Positions 43,101-53,949 of a stretch of 60,000 nucleotides of DNA are shown piece after piece. The notes under the pieces were generated by a model. The model did not search any database. It had not been told where the DNA came from and saw nothing but the letters and a program-made list of their open reading frames with translations. The stretch spans positions 16,855,969-16,915,968 of the forward strand of contig NC_064035.1 of assembly GCF_932526225.1 (NCBI RefSeq). The letters are read 5' to 3'. The DNA comes from Nematostella vectensis. Its lineage: Eukaryota > Cnidaria > Anthozoa > Actiniaria > Edwardsiidae. Position 1 is the stretch's first letter; the number at the start of each line of letters is the position of its first letter. The translations under genes were made by a program, and so were the position numbers.

Positions 43101-43652
43101 GAAAAAGAGATCTTTGAGGCCCAGGTGGAGTACCCCGTTGATACTGAGGAGTGGGAAGGGGATAGCGCTATAGGGGTGAACTGTACCCACACTAGTAGAA
43201 TAAGCATTTATCGGCGATTCGAACGATGCAAAGACAAAAGTGTTGATCTCACCATATGTGTGTGCAACTCCAAGATAGGTCAAAGACACTCAAAGCGTAA
43301 TAAACACTGGATTAATATCTACTGTAGAAAGGACCTACTGCGTGTTATAACACGAGCTAAGAGCTTCGGTGCCGAAGTGGAGGTGACCAACTTGCACGAC
43401 GACTGCCTAGTGATGTTCTCGCGCGCTCACGCACACAGCACAGCGGTGTTCGAGATAGCGAATGCGTGCGACAATCGAACATATGACGTAGTGTTGAGAG
43501 GGAAAAGCAAGAGTAAAGCGATGTTATCGAGGACGCTGCCCTACAGCTTGAGGGTTCCGCCCCTTACCCTGCACTTTGTGCTCTCGGTTTACCACTTGAG
43601 CAAGCCTTATGGCTTCAAAATCAAGGCATCGTACCGAGCTCACTTCCTCTGA
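40074..43652 (+). CDS. DUF229-family membrane protein B (alkaline-phosphatase-like), 5' end missing
   Basis: Two exons: 40074-40167 (transmembrane) and 40651-43652. They join in phase 1 at acceptor ATATTTGCAG (40650). The ATG at 40617 lies in the intron and is not the start. After an acidic, disordered region of about 230 residues with four 12-residue TTHHEHENTIPR-type repeats comes the DUF229 domain: CDVSPCGGNP, IIMLDSVSRAHFYRSLP, YYTLLQEDSCWFD, THLNTGHEVSG (His at 42462-42464), MFSDHGPKT (Asp at 42564-42566) and EGRAEIYDSLL. These residues match expected ligands of the alkaline phosphatase/sulfatase superfamily, so catalysis is plausible; the substrate is unknown. A C-terminal region with paired CKCNGW and CVCNS motifs follows. 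Type II membrane topology is inferred. It is the divergent partner of gene A. Confidence 0.87.
40357..40438. mobile_element. 82-bp foldback element in the DUF229 gene B intron
   Basis: ACTTAATTTTCGCGACACTT on the left pairs with AAGTGACGTGAAAATTAAGT on the right, and TTCGCGAAT with ATTCGCGAA inside. The whole element is almost a single hairpin, typical of very small MITEs. Confidence 0.7.
41099..41250 (+). repeat. 36-bp coding repeat in DUF229 gene B
   Basis: Four in-frame copies of a 36-bp unit encode 12-residue repeats rich in His, Glu and Thr (TTHHEHENTIPR type). The last three are nearly identical at the DNA level. They lie in the disordered stalk between membrane and DUF229 domain; gene A has none. 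Confidence 0.9.
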
Positions 43653-43656
43653 TACC

Positions 43657-43905
43657 GTTAAAGCCGCATTGTCACCAGTTTAATTCCGGTCGATTACGTT
43701 TTAACTGATTTTTAACGGATAACGCGAAAAATATTTCAAAATATTGAAAGCAGTGTGTTTATTGGAAGTTTCTTTGAGGATGCGATTGATAATTTAGAGC
43801 GGATGGCCTGTTTAATATCTCGGATTTTAATGGATTCTTTTGTCTTTTAACGGCTGAGGTTTCCGTCGGACCTCCGGTGGTAAACTGGTGACAATGCGGC
43901 TTTAA
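43657..43905. mobile_element. MITE-like element directly behind the DUF229 gene B stop codon
   Basis: Terminal inverted repeats TTAAAGCCGCATTGTCACCA (left) and TGGTGACAATGCGGCTTTAA (right) bound about 250 bp, starting a few bases after TGA at 43650-43652. It would form part of the gene's 3' UTR. Confidence 0.75.
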
Positions 43906-43944
43906 GAAAGCCGTATTATTAAATGGATTTAAACTGGTACTATT

Positions 43945-44062
43945 TGAGCAAACCATAAATGGGTCCAAAGTCGATGCACCTTTCAGAGCTCACTTTCTCT
44001 GATGCCACTTAAGCAAGCCATAACCATTTATGGCTCAAGTCAAAGCATATAACAGAGATCCG
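43945..44062 (+). pseudogene. Decayed duplicate(s) of the DUF229 gene B 3' terminus
   Basis: 43946-44008 resembles the last 60 bp of the gene B reading frame: TTGAGCAA(G/A)CC near the start and GAGCTCACTTYCTCTGATRCC at the end. A second partial copy (TTAAGCAAGCCATAACC) follows at 44010-44062. Both have substitutions and length changes and could not encode the same residues. They are read as tandem duplication remnants separated from the gene by the MITE. Confidence 0.6.
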
Positions 44063-44189
44063 TAAAGGTTGGTCGTCACTAAGCGCAAGAGCAAGAAAAC
44101 GTAACTTCTTGATTTCCTTACGCTTGCTCTTTACTGGTTTTCACTTTCGTTACACTCGTACTTGCTTGGTATTGCCGTAGCTGGCCTCG

Positions 44190-44345
44190 ATATATTGGGG
44201 GCAGGGGGGGCACAATACAGAAACATTAAGAAAATATTTGGGGGCACAGCCACGCCCCCACTGGTCATTTCCTTATAATCCTTTGAAATATGGGGGGGGG
44301 GGGGTACGTGCCCCCCCTGCTAACGCCCTGTCTTGCGTCGTAGTG
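44190..44345. repeat. G/C-rich dispersed-repeat fragment with homopolymer runs
   Basis: Contains GGGGGCAGGGGGGGCAC, GGGGGCACAGCCACGCCCCC and a G12 run followed by GTGCCCCCC. The composition differs sharply from its surroundings and resembles transposon debris. No ends were defined. Confidence 0.4.
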
Positions 44346-45135
44346 AGAACCAGGCACCATAAAGGGGAAGATAAAGAGCTTAGGGATTTCCTAGATTGGA
44401 TACAAGTGAACTTGTTATTTTTGGAGACTATTGCAATGAAAAATAACAATTAAGAGGGAAACTTTATATTTTTATTTATGAATCATCTACTATTTTAGAA
44501 GTAAAGAAAAAGGATATAAATCAATTGCCGAAAATGGAGAGGGACCATCTAGTTTGTTTATTGGTTTGAGTAAATATGCACGATGTACCGACACCTCAAA
44601 GTGCTTTTTTCAATCCATTTCCATTCCCTCGAAATGAGGAGTTGAAACCACAATATTGTATTCAACTGATTTTTTAAATTATTCCACATGATTTGGACTG
44701 TTTTAAGATTGCAGAAAGAACACTTATCTCACTCTTTAATCGTGTTAGTGGCCCTTTCAATGTTTTGGATTGATACTCTTCAACAGGGCTCAAAGTAAAT
44801 TATAACTCATAAAAAAATTATATTACAGTAGCCATATACCTATTTCATCGAACAACATCAAGCTTATCATAGTTTGTGTGAAAAATGGAATTACATGACT
44901 CTGTCATGCACAGGTTTCCATCCTTCCTTTGTACATTTAGTCAAACTATGTGTGCTAGCCTGTAATGCCTGGGGAAATCTCCTGGGGAATTATCCATTGG
45001 TTGCTAGAGCTTCTGTACATTCTATACATATATACAGCCACTGTATGTGGATCAGTAAAGATCCAAGAACTGCCATGAGAATTGCAATAAAGATTCAAGA
45101 ATTGCATCTTACTTTCTCATGTGTAAAGCAGTTGA

Positions 45136-48100
45136 CTACCTAATGTAGTTCCGTTCTTTCTTCCTTTCCTGCATGCATCGAGGACAATACCTAGAGAAAT
45201 ATATTAAAATAAATATGTTAATTTGACATATTGCTTACACAAATAAATGAAATATGATACTGATTAAATTTTTATCATAGCATACAGAAAGACATTTTTT
45301 TTGCATTAAAGTTGTTAAATTTCTTGAGCAAGTTTCTATGGTGAAGAACGTTTAAAATGGGTCGGCTTATCATGTTTGTAGGCTAAAATAGCACAAATTG
45401 AAATATATGCAAATTGCTCGGTTAGGAGATATCAATAAAGAAAGGGCAACAAGGAAATGTTTACAATAACCTTTCATCTCATGATCATGCGGACACACTG
45501 CATCATCCTGGTGACTAATTTGTTTTGAAATCTATTATTGACACATTTGCTATTTCAGCCCAAAAACTTGACACATTTTACATACATTTAATGTATTTTT
45601 GGCTGCTAAAAGGGGGCCCAGGCCCCCTAGGCCACCACCCCATGGCTACGCCCATGGGTAAGTTGGTAGAGCATCTCTCTGTAGTGTGTCTACCTATTAT
45701 GGTTGGGTTCCAGGTTTGATTCCTGGTTCCAATGTAAGTTGAGTTCATTGTTCTTCGCATTTGCTTACAGAAATGGAGTTTTCTCCAGGTGCTCTAATTT
45801 CCTCCCTCACCAATAAACAAATTCAATCTAAGCTGTATTCCGTGGTCAGACATGAATTGTATAGCAGCTGCCTGAGGCGCCTTCTATGCCTCCTACTCAA
45901 CCATGTGTTATCTGTGCTCTCAGACTGTCATTCAATATTCCAGCTTTATGGAGGGTGGTTAGCTTTCCAAATTCTATTTATCTGTTTACAAACATTATTA
46001 CTGTAAGTCATTGGCTGCTGTGTAACTCACCATTTGCCTTTTGGCTTGTGCGAAAGTCCAACACACTGGAAGTGAAACCATTCTATCTGGCACTAGAGGG
46101 AAATACCATTATCAATGGGTCAAATGAATTTGAACAGGGAAGCACCAAAACTTCGAAAAAAAAAATCAGAAAATGAATCTTACCTCCTCGTTATCACAAC
46201 CAATCATTTCACCAAAAGACACCTAGAAACATCAAAATAGTGTGCAGAACTGATTACATTACTCAGAACAGTACAAGCAAAACCAAAAGTGTTTCTGAAA
46301 CTTTTTTATGATTGACATATATAACACTTTACACTACAATAGTAATAGCTGATCAAAGTACTGTCATAAATACTTACCTGGTTACATAGACAGTAAGTTG
46401 GTTCATTTGGATCAATGGGGATGTTATGGGTAGGGGAGTCCTGCGTCTTCTTCCTTTAATAGGTAACAAAAAAATCTATTAGGTTTATCAAATATTGCAG
46501 GTTATCTAAAGGATAAGATAACTACTGTGTTCTGTTCTAACATCGCAATAAAGACAATAAACAACACAATTTCCTTGCTGAACTGTGTATTGGCTCGATT
46601 CATAGTTAATTACACAAGAATACCATAAATATCTTAATGCACATTTCTGCTAATGTACAAACAGAAATCGAGAAATCGAATATCTGTGTATCAAAGAAAT
46701 TTATTCAATTTTCATACTGTGTAAATTCTGGGTTGTCTCTCATACAAAAAGCAAGATCATGACCACAGCAAACCGGGATCAAAGTTTGTGTCCAAACAGT
46801 CACATTTGCAACTAGGTAGGTTTTTCAAAATGAATGTAATTTGGTCGCATACTAGCAAATTGGCCCTGGGCTTCACTCACTTTCTACTGGTTTTGGCCTT
46901 CTTCTTGACAGGCTTCTGTTGATCGCCTCCGCCAGTGCTGACCGATCCCACAGTATCCAAGTCAGCTTTGTCATTATTTCTCTGCCGTCTATTTCCTTTT
47001 GGAGTAAACAAAACCATTGTAATGCCATATTTTCTAATACTGTGCATAAAGTAAACAGTTATTAAACATCTTTTTTTAAAGTTAGATATATATAATATAT
47101 AATACATTCATGAAATTTCAAACATAACACCAGAAATGATTGGAGAGAAATTTATTGGTGAGATTTCATGTTTCTGCAAATAAGATACAGCAACCATTCT
47201 ACTGCTAGCAACGTTTGACTTAGAGATTAGTATGTCGTTAATGAAAACTAACTATGTTGATTAAACAACTAAGGTCCCTCAGTAAAGCTTAGGTAAACAG
47301 GGCTTGCCAATAGGATATACTGTACTTGTATATACCAGGTTGATCCACAAGTTGCAGGTTATTTTGTCTTTTATAATCCCCACAAAAAATTAGCACGTAT
47401 ACAACAGACTTTGACAATGTCATCTATATACCAGATACAAATTCAATTTCAAACAATCAACCTCCAGTATAGTAAACTAACTCACTAGGTGTGAAGTCTT
47501 CAATTAGACCTTAGAATTATGTAGATACAATGATGAAATATAATGATACAGTAGAACCACAATATATAACTCCAGCTCTGAAAACAAAACAAAAACTGCT
47601 AGCTCAAACTGATTTTAAATCCCCTAAAGACTTATATTCAGTCATTTCTACTCTAATGGCAGAAACTCTCTGCTGATAAGTTTCCCATGAGGGTTTAAGT
47701 AATGGGGTTCAACTGTACTTGCAATACCTACTTTTAGTTTTCTCAGACTTTGTTGGAGGCACTATTTCATCTGTTGGCATGCCTGTTTAAAAATCAACAG
47801 CCAAAACAAGTTACAATTAGCAGCACTTTTTCACTTAGCATCCCCTGCAACTTTGGTGCCAGTTTTATTCACATTAACAACAGTTGGTACACCTGCCTGT
47901 ACTTGAAGATTCCTGTTTTACAAGCTGTGCAAACTGGGTGTCATCATTTCGGAATGTGTCAAGATTTTCCATGTCCACTTCAATTTGTCTACTTTTGTTA
48001 TCAATCTGAAATTTAACCAATATATGAAAATTGTGATCACATGACTCAAAATACATAATAAACGTACATGTTAACAGTGCAAATGAAATCAATTCACATA

Positions 48101-51100
48101 AATGTGCCTTAAGTAAATGATGGACTTCGAGCCCTAGAGGTCAAGAGTGACGATAATTAGGATATTTCTATAATCAAATAATAACTAACAACAATTAAAT
48201 GTGATCTCTTACCACATCAACCATATGTGCAACCAATTGAAGCTTTTCGTCACCATATTCCTGGCTCTTGACGAGTCGCCGCTGAATTTGGATCAACCAT
48301 TTCCTTCTGGAAATGGGGTCCTTATCTCGATTATATGAATGGAGCAGTCTTTCTATTTCTTTAAGTCGGTCTGTGACACAACAATACCAGAAAATCATAA
48401 GTTGAACTAAAATAAAGGTTGGTGCTGTCTTAGATTTTTTTATCTCTTCACCTTGATAATGCAGGTCCAATTCCCTCATTTGTGACAAGCTTCTCTGCAT
48501 ATCATCAGGAAGAGATTCTATGTCTGTAGGAGTACCATCATTCATAAATGATTAAAGATTTGTAACCCATATCAACATCTTTCAAACCTACTCTGGTCCA
48601 AAAGCCTTAAATGTCTCTAAGTTACTGTCAAGCCAAGCTATCTTGATATGAGGCTCTGTACCCACCTCAACTACAGTTTTGATTTAGCTAGATCCAGAAT
48701 CTGAGCATGTAGTTATCCCGTGGGCTATAATTTGAATAGATCAGATTCTTTTTACCCCCCTTTCCCCTGGTGCATAGCTACATCTCTACTGTCAATCACT
48801 TCTTTTGCCACTTATTTTGGATCAACTCTTTCACACTTCAACTATTCCACTCAATATGTAATAGGGTTGGGGTAAAACACTGAAACCAATGGGTAGGGTG
48901 AGCACTGATGTGTGGACACATTGACAAGTAGCAGTTGACAAGTAAAAAAATTTGGACCTGTGGACTAGCTGGCATGTTTTTCAAAGGGGTAGCTAAGGTA
49001 TTGGCACCTATTCTCATCCACTTTATCTTTCCTCAAAGAGGAATATTTTGCGTCTTTGAGCTGATTTCGACCATTCTTACATGTTTGTTTTTTGCCAACA
49101 AAAATCAAAGTAACTTCGAACCCTTTCCCAAACCTATTCTTGCCCAGTTGAACCTATTCTCGTCCGCTCTTAACCTATTATCGTCCATTTGAAAAAAATA
49201 GTTTCAGTTTAGCTAAAATTCCACATACAATAATCTCTGATAAATTTAGTTTGCAAAAGTGCCATTCAATTCTAATTTAAGCTTCATTTGGCTCTGCACC
49301 AAGTGATTAAAAACTGACATTATGTGTGTGCGACATGCTGAACGGTGAAACATGCAATTGCGCAAATTTGTTTTTAATCGTTCAAGTGGCTGAGAATAGG
49401 TGCCGTGGCCGAGGCTAAACCAATGAAAGCTAGCATGAAAACGAGGCTCAAACAAAGGCCAGAACAGCACCCTGGGACACCAACAACAGAATGGCGGTGC
49501 AGAGGGATTTTCATCACAATCGGTTAATGTTGGAGATTTTACCAGCATTTTTTCGTCCTCACGTAGTGCAATCAAAAACAATTTTTCGTAATTACTTTAT
49601 GGTGTGTAAGATAAAAATTCTCTAAGCTACAGTAAGCGAAATAATGAACATTCGTAAAAAGCTTTATAAAACATGTTTCACCTAAGTTGTTTCTTCAGCT
49701 TGTTCTTCGTAGTTTACAAAATATTTGACATAATTTTCATGTGGCCAAGAATAGGTCCCAGCGGAGAATAGGTACCAATAACTTATATGTGATTTCAGAT
49801 TCCATTTCATCCTATTCATAATCTTGAGGTTTACAGAGCAAGCAAAGAATGCTTACATATATGCTCTCTAGATTATACTGTAGGTACAATCTCAAAACAG
49901 GTTTTACTGTTTTTTTTTAATCTTTAATTTTGATTATTACCACAATGAGGTGGGACATACCAGCAATGAGGGTCATACAAATATACAGCTAACAACGGAT
50001 TGCTAGCTCTAAATCTAAACAGTACTTTAAGTGAACAGAGCAACATCTGTAAGCTCAGCATAAGCTAGTTTGCTACCAGAGCCTCTGGAGCCAGGGTATT
50101 TTCCTGGCACTATTAATCAATGAAACCGATAATAAATCAATGGATGCTAATCAATCGATTAAAATTGGAAATCTATGGTTAATTGATGTCCAGCAAATTT
50201 GTGACTGTGACACTAGTAAACGGACTCCCTGCGAAATGGTCACATTTTATGGGGATTTTCAGGAGCCATCCTACTGGTAAGTTCTTCCTATTGATACGAC
50301 AGTAACAAGGTCAACAAGGGGAGGATGAGTTCTTAAATTCACATTTGTGTCAAAAACATAATTGCAAAAACCGACCTCGGTATATAGTGAATAAGTTTGT
50401 ATGTTGGATTTAGCATAATTGCAAAATAAACCATGTTATATAGGACGATTCTATATTTTGTCATGACTTTTTTATTAAGAGAAACATAATTGCAAAAAGT
50501 TACCATTTTCTATAGAAAAAGTTAACTGAAAAATTCACATATATGTGTACACCCGGTTAACAAGGTTTTGTGTTAAAAGCTTTTAGGCCATCCTGGGATC
50601 TTGCACGACCAGGCTTCACTGGCCCACCCCCTTTTGCTTTGACGGACCTTTGTGGATCCTTGAATAAAAAATGAATGCCATTTATATTTTGTCTAGCCTG
50701 CACACAAGCGTCAGAGTGAACGGTAACGTAATTCCAGCCAAGCTTGTGTGGCAAGATGAGTGAAGCGAGCGGCCTGCTATGATCTCTGTTTTGTTACATT
50801 AAACTTAAACCTGTTCAACAAACCATGGTTCCACTATGACTATCAACAACACAACAACAATCATTCAGTAAACATATTTTTCAATACACTAACACACATT
50901 ACAAACACTTTGTTGGCCCCGGAGAATGTTGTGAAAAAATGTTGAAGAAAGGGTAGTCAATAAATGACAGCCGATAATAATCGATAAAATCGATGAAATT
51001 AAATATCTTTTTGTGACTATTGATTAAGCATCGATTACCAATATCAATCGATATTAATCGGCTGATTTTATCGATTGGTATCAACTTATCGATTGGCAAA

Positions 51101-51466
51101 CCGATTATCAATTTTCATCGATTAATTACGCCGGGGTATTATTATAAGCTTAAACCTTGTTTATCTCGCAAAGCAAACCAACTTGACAGAGAGGCAAAAC
51201 AATATGTGTGGGTCCGGCAGGGATAGTTAGTGATAACATTTAGAGATACAGACTATACATGCAACACTACATTTAGAGGAAAGACTCACATTCAAGATAT
51301 CCCTCTACATAGCCAGTGGAAGCGGCGATGGCGGAATCCGTCTAAAAAACAAGGACAAGTGAAAACTATATAACCACATTGACTTCAGTTTTACAAACGT
51401 GAGATTAGAAAAATCCATGCGAAAGTTATCTTTGCCGTTAAAGTTATCTTTATCACTTACCGCCAT
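45136..51466 (-). CDS. ING1/2-like: ING1/ING2-like inhibitor-of-growth protein, 11 exons, about 262-266 residues
   Basis: Exons: 51461-51466 (Met-Ala only), 51290-51341, 48452-48523, 48213-48370, about 47903-48005 (3' edge uncertain; 47891 possible), 47732-47782, 46881-46995, 46378-46453, 46184-46222, 46031-46092, 45136-45190. The N-terminal ING helix bundle reads YVEGYLEYIESLPDDMQRSL and RRLVKSQEYGDEKLQLVAHM. A basic linker with RRQRNNDK and KKKAKTSRKKK (nuclear localisation) follows. The C-terminal PHD finger has the C4HC3 pattern: PNEPTYCLCNQ, GEMIGCDNEEC, IEWFHFQCVGL, GKWYCPRC. It keeps the aromatic residues that bind histone H3 trimethylated at Lys4. The end, KKERNYIR, is close to the ING1 terminus. 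ING1/2 proteins recruit Sin3-HDAC complexes to such chromatin. The gene converges on DUF229 gene B. Complete and apparently intact. Confidence 0.9.
45640..45735 (+). repeat. tRNA-derived SINE-like fragment
   Basis: TAAGTTGGTAGAGCA resembles a polymerase III A box, and CCAGGTTTGATTCCTGG is a B box forming a perfect 5-bp T arm. No matching acceptor stem is present, so it is not a functional tRNA. A GGGGGCCCAGGCCCCC segment precedes it. It lies in the last intron of the ING gene, antisense to it. Confidence 0.5.
50105..51137. mobile_element. ATCGAT-rich element with weak inverted ends in ING intron 2
   Basis: ATTAATCAATGAAACCGATAAT near 50120 resembles the reverse complement of ATTATCAATTTTCATCGATT near 51104, and both flanks carry GGTATT near the edge. 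ATCGATT words crowd 50960-51120. No coding capacity was recognised. This is either an old non-autonomous element or two unrelated AT-rich repeats. Confidence 0.3.
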
Positions 51467-51930
51467 TTAACCGAGAGTTTATGACTCAAAAAAGGCCCAT
51501 GAACAACGTTTTTCTGAATAAAACTTGAAGTAGGGAATCACAAACTATGCGACCAGGCCTAATAAATCTTACATGGCTTCTCATTGGCTCTTTGTTTTTT
51601 CGCCAGTAACTTTTCTTCGTTAGCCAACCAAAAGTCCTAGTATGTCCCACTTTATTCGGTAAATAAGAAATACGATCCGACGTATTATTGATTTAAACGG
51701 GTGCCTTTCGATGCAACTTGCTGGCGATGTTATGATAAAGAATTGTTGTATTTTTACGGTAATTTTCGTAACAGACCACGATAAGTACATGTGTCCAGGA
51801 AGAGAGTAACCAGTTGATTCAGTACCGGGACAGTTGAGGGTATTTTGAAGTATCGATCGCCTTTTTGTAGCGCGAAGGACGATCGAGGGAGGAGGAAACG
51901 TTCACGCCACTTGTTTAGATTGTCACATTT
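51467..51930. promoter_or_regulatory. Probable shared 5' region of ING and a divergent plus-strand transcript
   Basis: This 464-bp gap separates the ING start codon (minus, 51466) from a possible plus-strand first exon at 51931. No TATA box was recognised. The assignment rests on position only. Confidence 0.3.
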
Positions 51931-51967
51931 CGATGGAACCGCCAAAGAAAAAGAAGTCTGGAAGGTA
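51931..51967 (+). CDS. Possible first exon of a plus-strand gene (MEPPKKKKSGR)
   Basis: ATG at about 51931 opens a short, Lys-rich frame (MEPPKKKKSGR) ending at AAG|GTAGGG, a passable donor. It faces away from ING across a 464-bp gap. No downstream exon could be joined, because LINE remains begin about 1.2 kb further on. It may be real or chance. Confidence 0.25.
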
Positions 51968-53115
51968 GGGTAATTTTGCCTTGATTTTTAAATATGTACA
52001 GTAATATTTGTCGGGCTGTACTTTTGAAGGATTTTAGGAAAACACCGACATTGTTCGCGTGACGTTGCGCGTGTTTCATCTTGTCACTGTCAAAATTCAC
52101 GAATCTGCAAAAGTCTATGTCACTAATCACAATACGTTCCTTATAATACTAAATAGAGATCTGTCGTTTTCGGAGGGAATTTCGAGGTCTGTATGTACAG
52201 GCTAAAAGAAGAGATTTATAGTGCCTTCGAATGTGGCAGGTTTGGACTGTTTTGGAGGATATTAACTTTCGGGACGGAGTACTACCAGGAAATAGTTTAG
52301 TCAATTAAAATTTATTACTTAAATATGTAAACCGAAATTTTGATACAAAGTTCGGTCAGTTATCCCTCTGATATTGTATGATACAATATTAGTATATTAC
52401 AATACAGCAATTTTAATATGATGAAATGAACCAACACACATAAGTATGGCCACTGTACCTAAACAACAATCACCCTGTCTTACTCAGCCAGGGTTTGATG
52501 CCATCTCCTGTGTAAAATGGTTGTAGTAATAATTTTAATTAGCAAGAAGGAATACCAAGGCCCTCTTTTTGGAGTCAGGGAAATGTCCCAAAGATAATGG
52601 AGCACAAGGTGGGTCTTTGGAAGGTTGGAGTTTGTTTATAGTGGCTGCCTTGCAGTTTTTTTGCAACATTTCTCCTTCTAACCAAATTGCCACATTTCAA
52701 ATCTTTTCTGCAAGCAATATTAGAGAATGATAACAAAGTAGCAACTTGGCTAACCTGGGTGCCTAACATCCCCTTGCACAAGACCTTCATCTGAAACATA
52801 CAAAAAGATAATTTATAAGATGCAAAAATACACTATGAGATAAAAAAAAAAAATAATGAGGGTAATACATACTGTAAATAAGTTGTATTGTACTGTATTT
52901 GATTTGATTTCTCTGAGTTTGAGAGCACTGGAGATCATCCTTTGTTTTGCTGTAAACCTTCCAAAATACTGTACAGATTGGACTTTGCTTTGATTTATTA
53001 TCTGATCAGTTGCTTCTTTCCAACTCGAGCTATAATACGCACCCTGATTTTTTAGATCGTTTTCCAAAAAATTAAAGGTCATTTTTGAGGTCATGATAGT
53101 GGACTGCTGATTGAT
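51968..53115. other. Non-coding stretch between the ING 5' end and the LINE cluster
   Basis: AT-rich DNA. Two minus-strand open frames (52575-52799 and 52813-53094) have no recognisable family feature or supporting splice sites. Nothing else stands out. Confidence 0.35.
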
Positions 53116-53119
53116 CTGT

Positions 53120-53949
53120 GAGGGATGCTAACCACTCATTTGCAGATAAGTTTGCCAAAAGGAATTATCTCATTTAAAAATCAAAGGTGTTATAGGAGAG
53201 GGGCTTGTGGCAAACTTCTTCTGGTGGCAATTTAATGCCTTCTTAATAAACTTGACTGGTCCCTAATTTGATTTTTAGGGAATTTGCCTTCAAACTTGCA
53301 CCCATATAGACTGAAATCTACAACTCGTCACCAAGAGAGGGATATGTACCAGTGTAAGTGAGGGAATCCCTGGTGATCAGACCTCTTTCAAAGTGAAGTC
53401 CACCCAAGTCGGTTGAAAATGATATGCCACCCATTACCCTACCTCACAGATTGAAAAAAATCATAATAGTATTTACCCTTGATTCCCTTTATTGTCAGAC
53501 AAGAAATAGTTTGCCCTTTTGGCCAAATCTACTACTCATGTCTTAGTGTACTTTCTACATGGTATTATAGAAGCATTCAGCAAGGGACATGTTTATAGAC
53601 TTTTGCAAAGGTTTTGATCTTATAGATCATAATGTTCTCTGTGATGAGCTTTATGTGTTAGATGTTCACAGGAGGTTAAAATAGGTAGTTCTATTTCCTC
53701 TCATGTCTCTTCCAAAGGAACTATCCCACAGGGGACCAAGCTAATTCCCTGTTGTTTGCATTTCTGGCCAATAGATTGTCCGACAACTGGAACACTAGAG
53801 CAAAGTACGTTGATGATCTTACACTAGTAGAGATCATTCCTGTTCTCGGCATCATGTCACATTGCAAGAGATGTCTGTTATTTTTCTAATGAGCATGGCA
53901 TTTCTAAATGTAAAGACATTTTTATAGACTTTTTACATCACAAGCCAAG
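53120..53949 (+). pseudogene. Left part of a decayed LINE reverse transcriptase, interrupted by a later LINE
   Basis: In mixed frames, reverse-transcriptase motifs appear in order: FIDFCKGFDLIDHNVLCDEL (53590-53655), a VPQGTK-like relic near 53720, KYVDDLTLVEI (the YxDD catalytic box, about 53800) and SNEHGIS...DIFIDFLHHKPRE up to about 53949. Many stops and frameshifts show it is dead. The frame resumes at about 57411, so this is the left half of an element split by the insertion at 53950-57410. Confidence 0.75.

Noticed and set aside
45640-45735. Functional tRNA gene
   Set aside because: A and B boxes and the T arm exist, but there is no acceptor stem or clear anticodon arm.
52575-53094. 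Two minus-strand frames (about 74 and 93 codons) beside the LINE cluster
   Set aside because: No recognisable family, no supporting splice sites, and the region is repeat-rich; chance is more likely.
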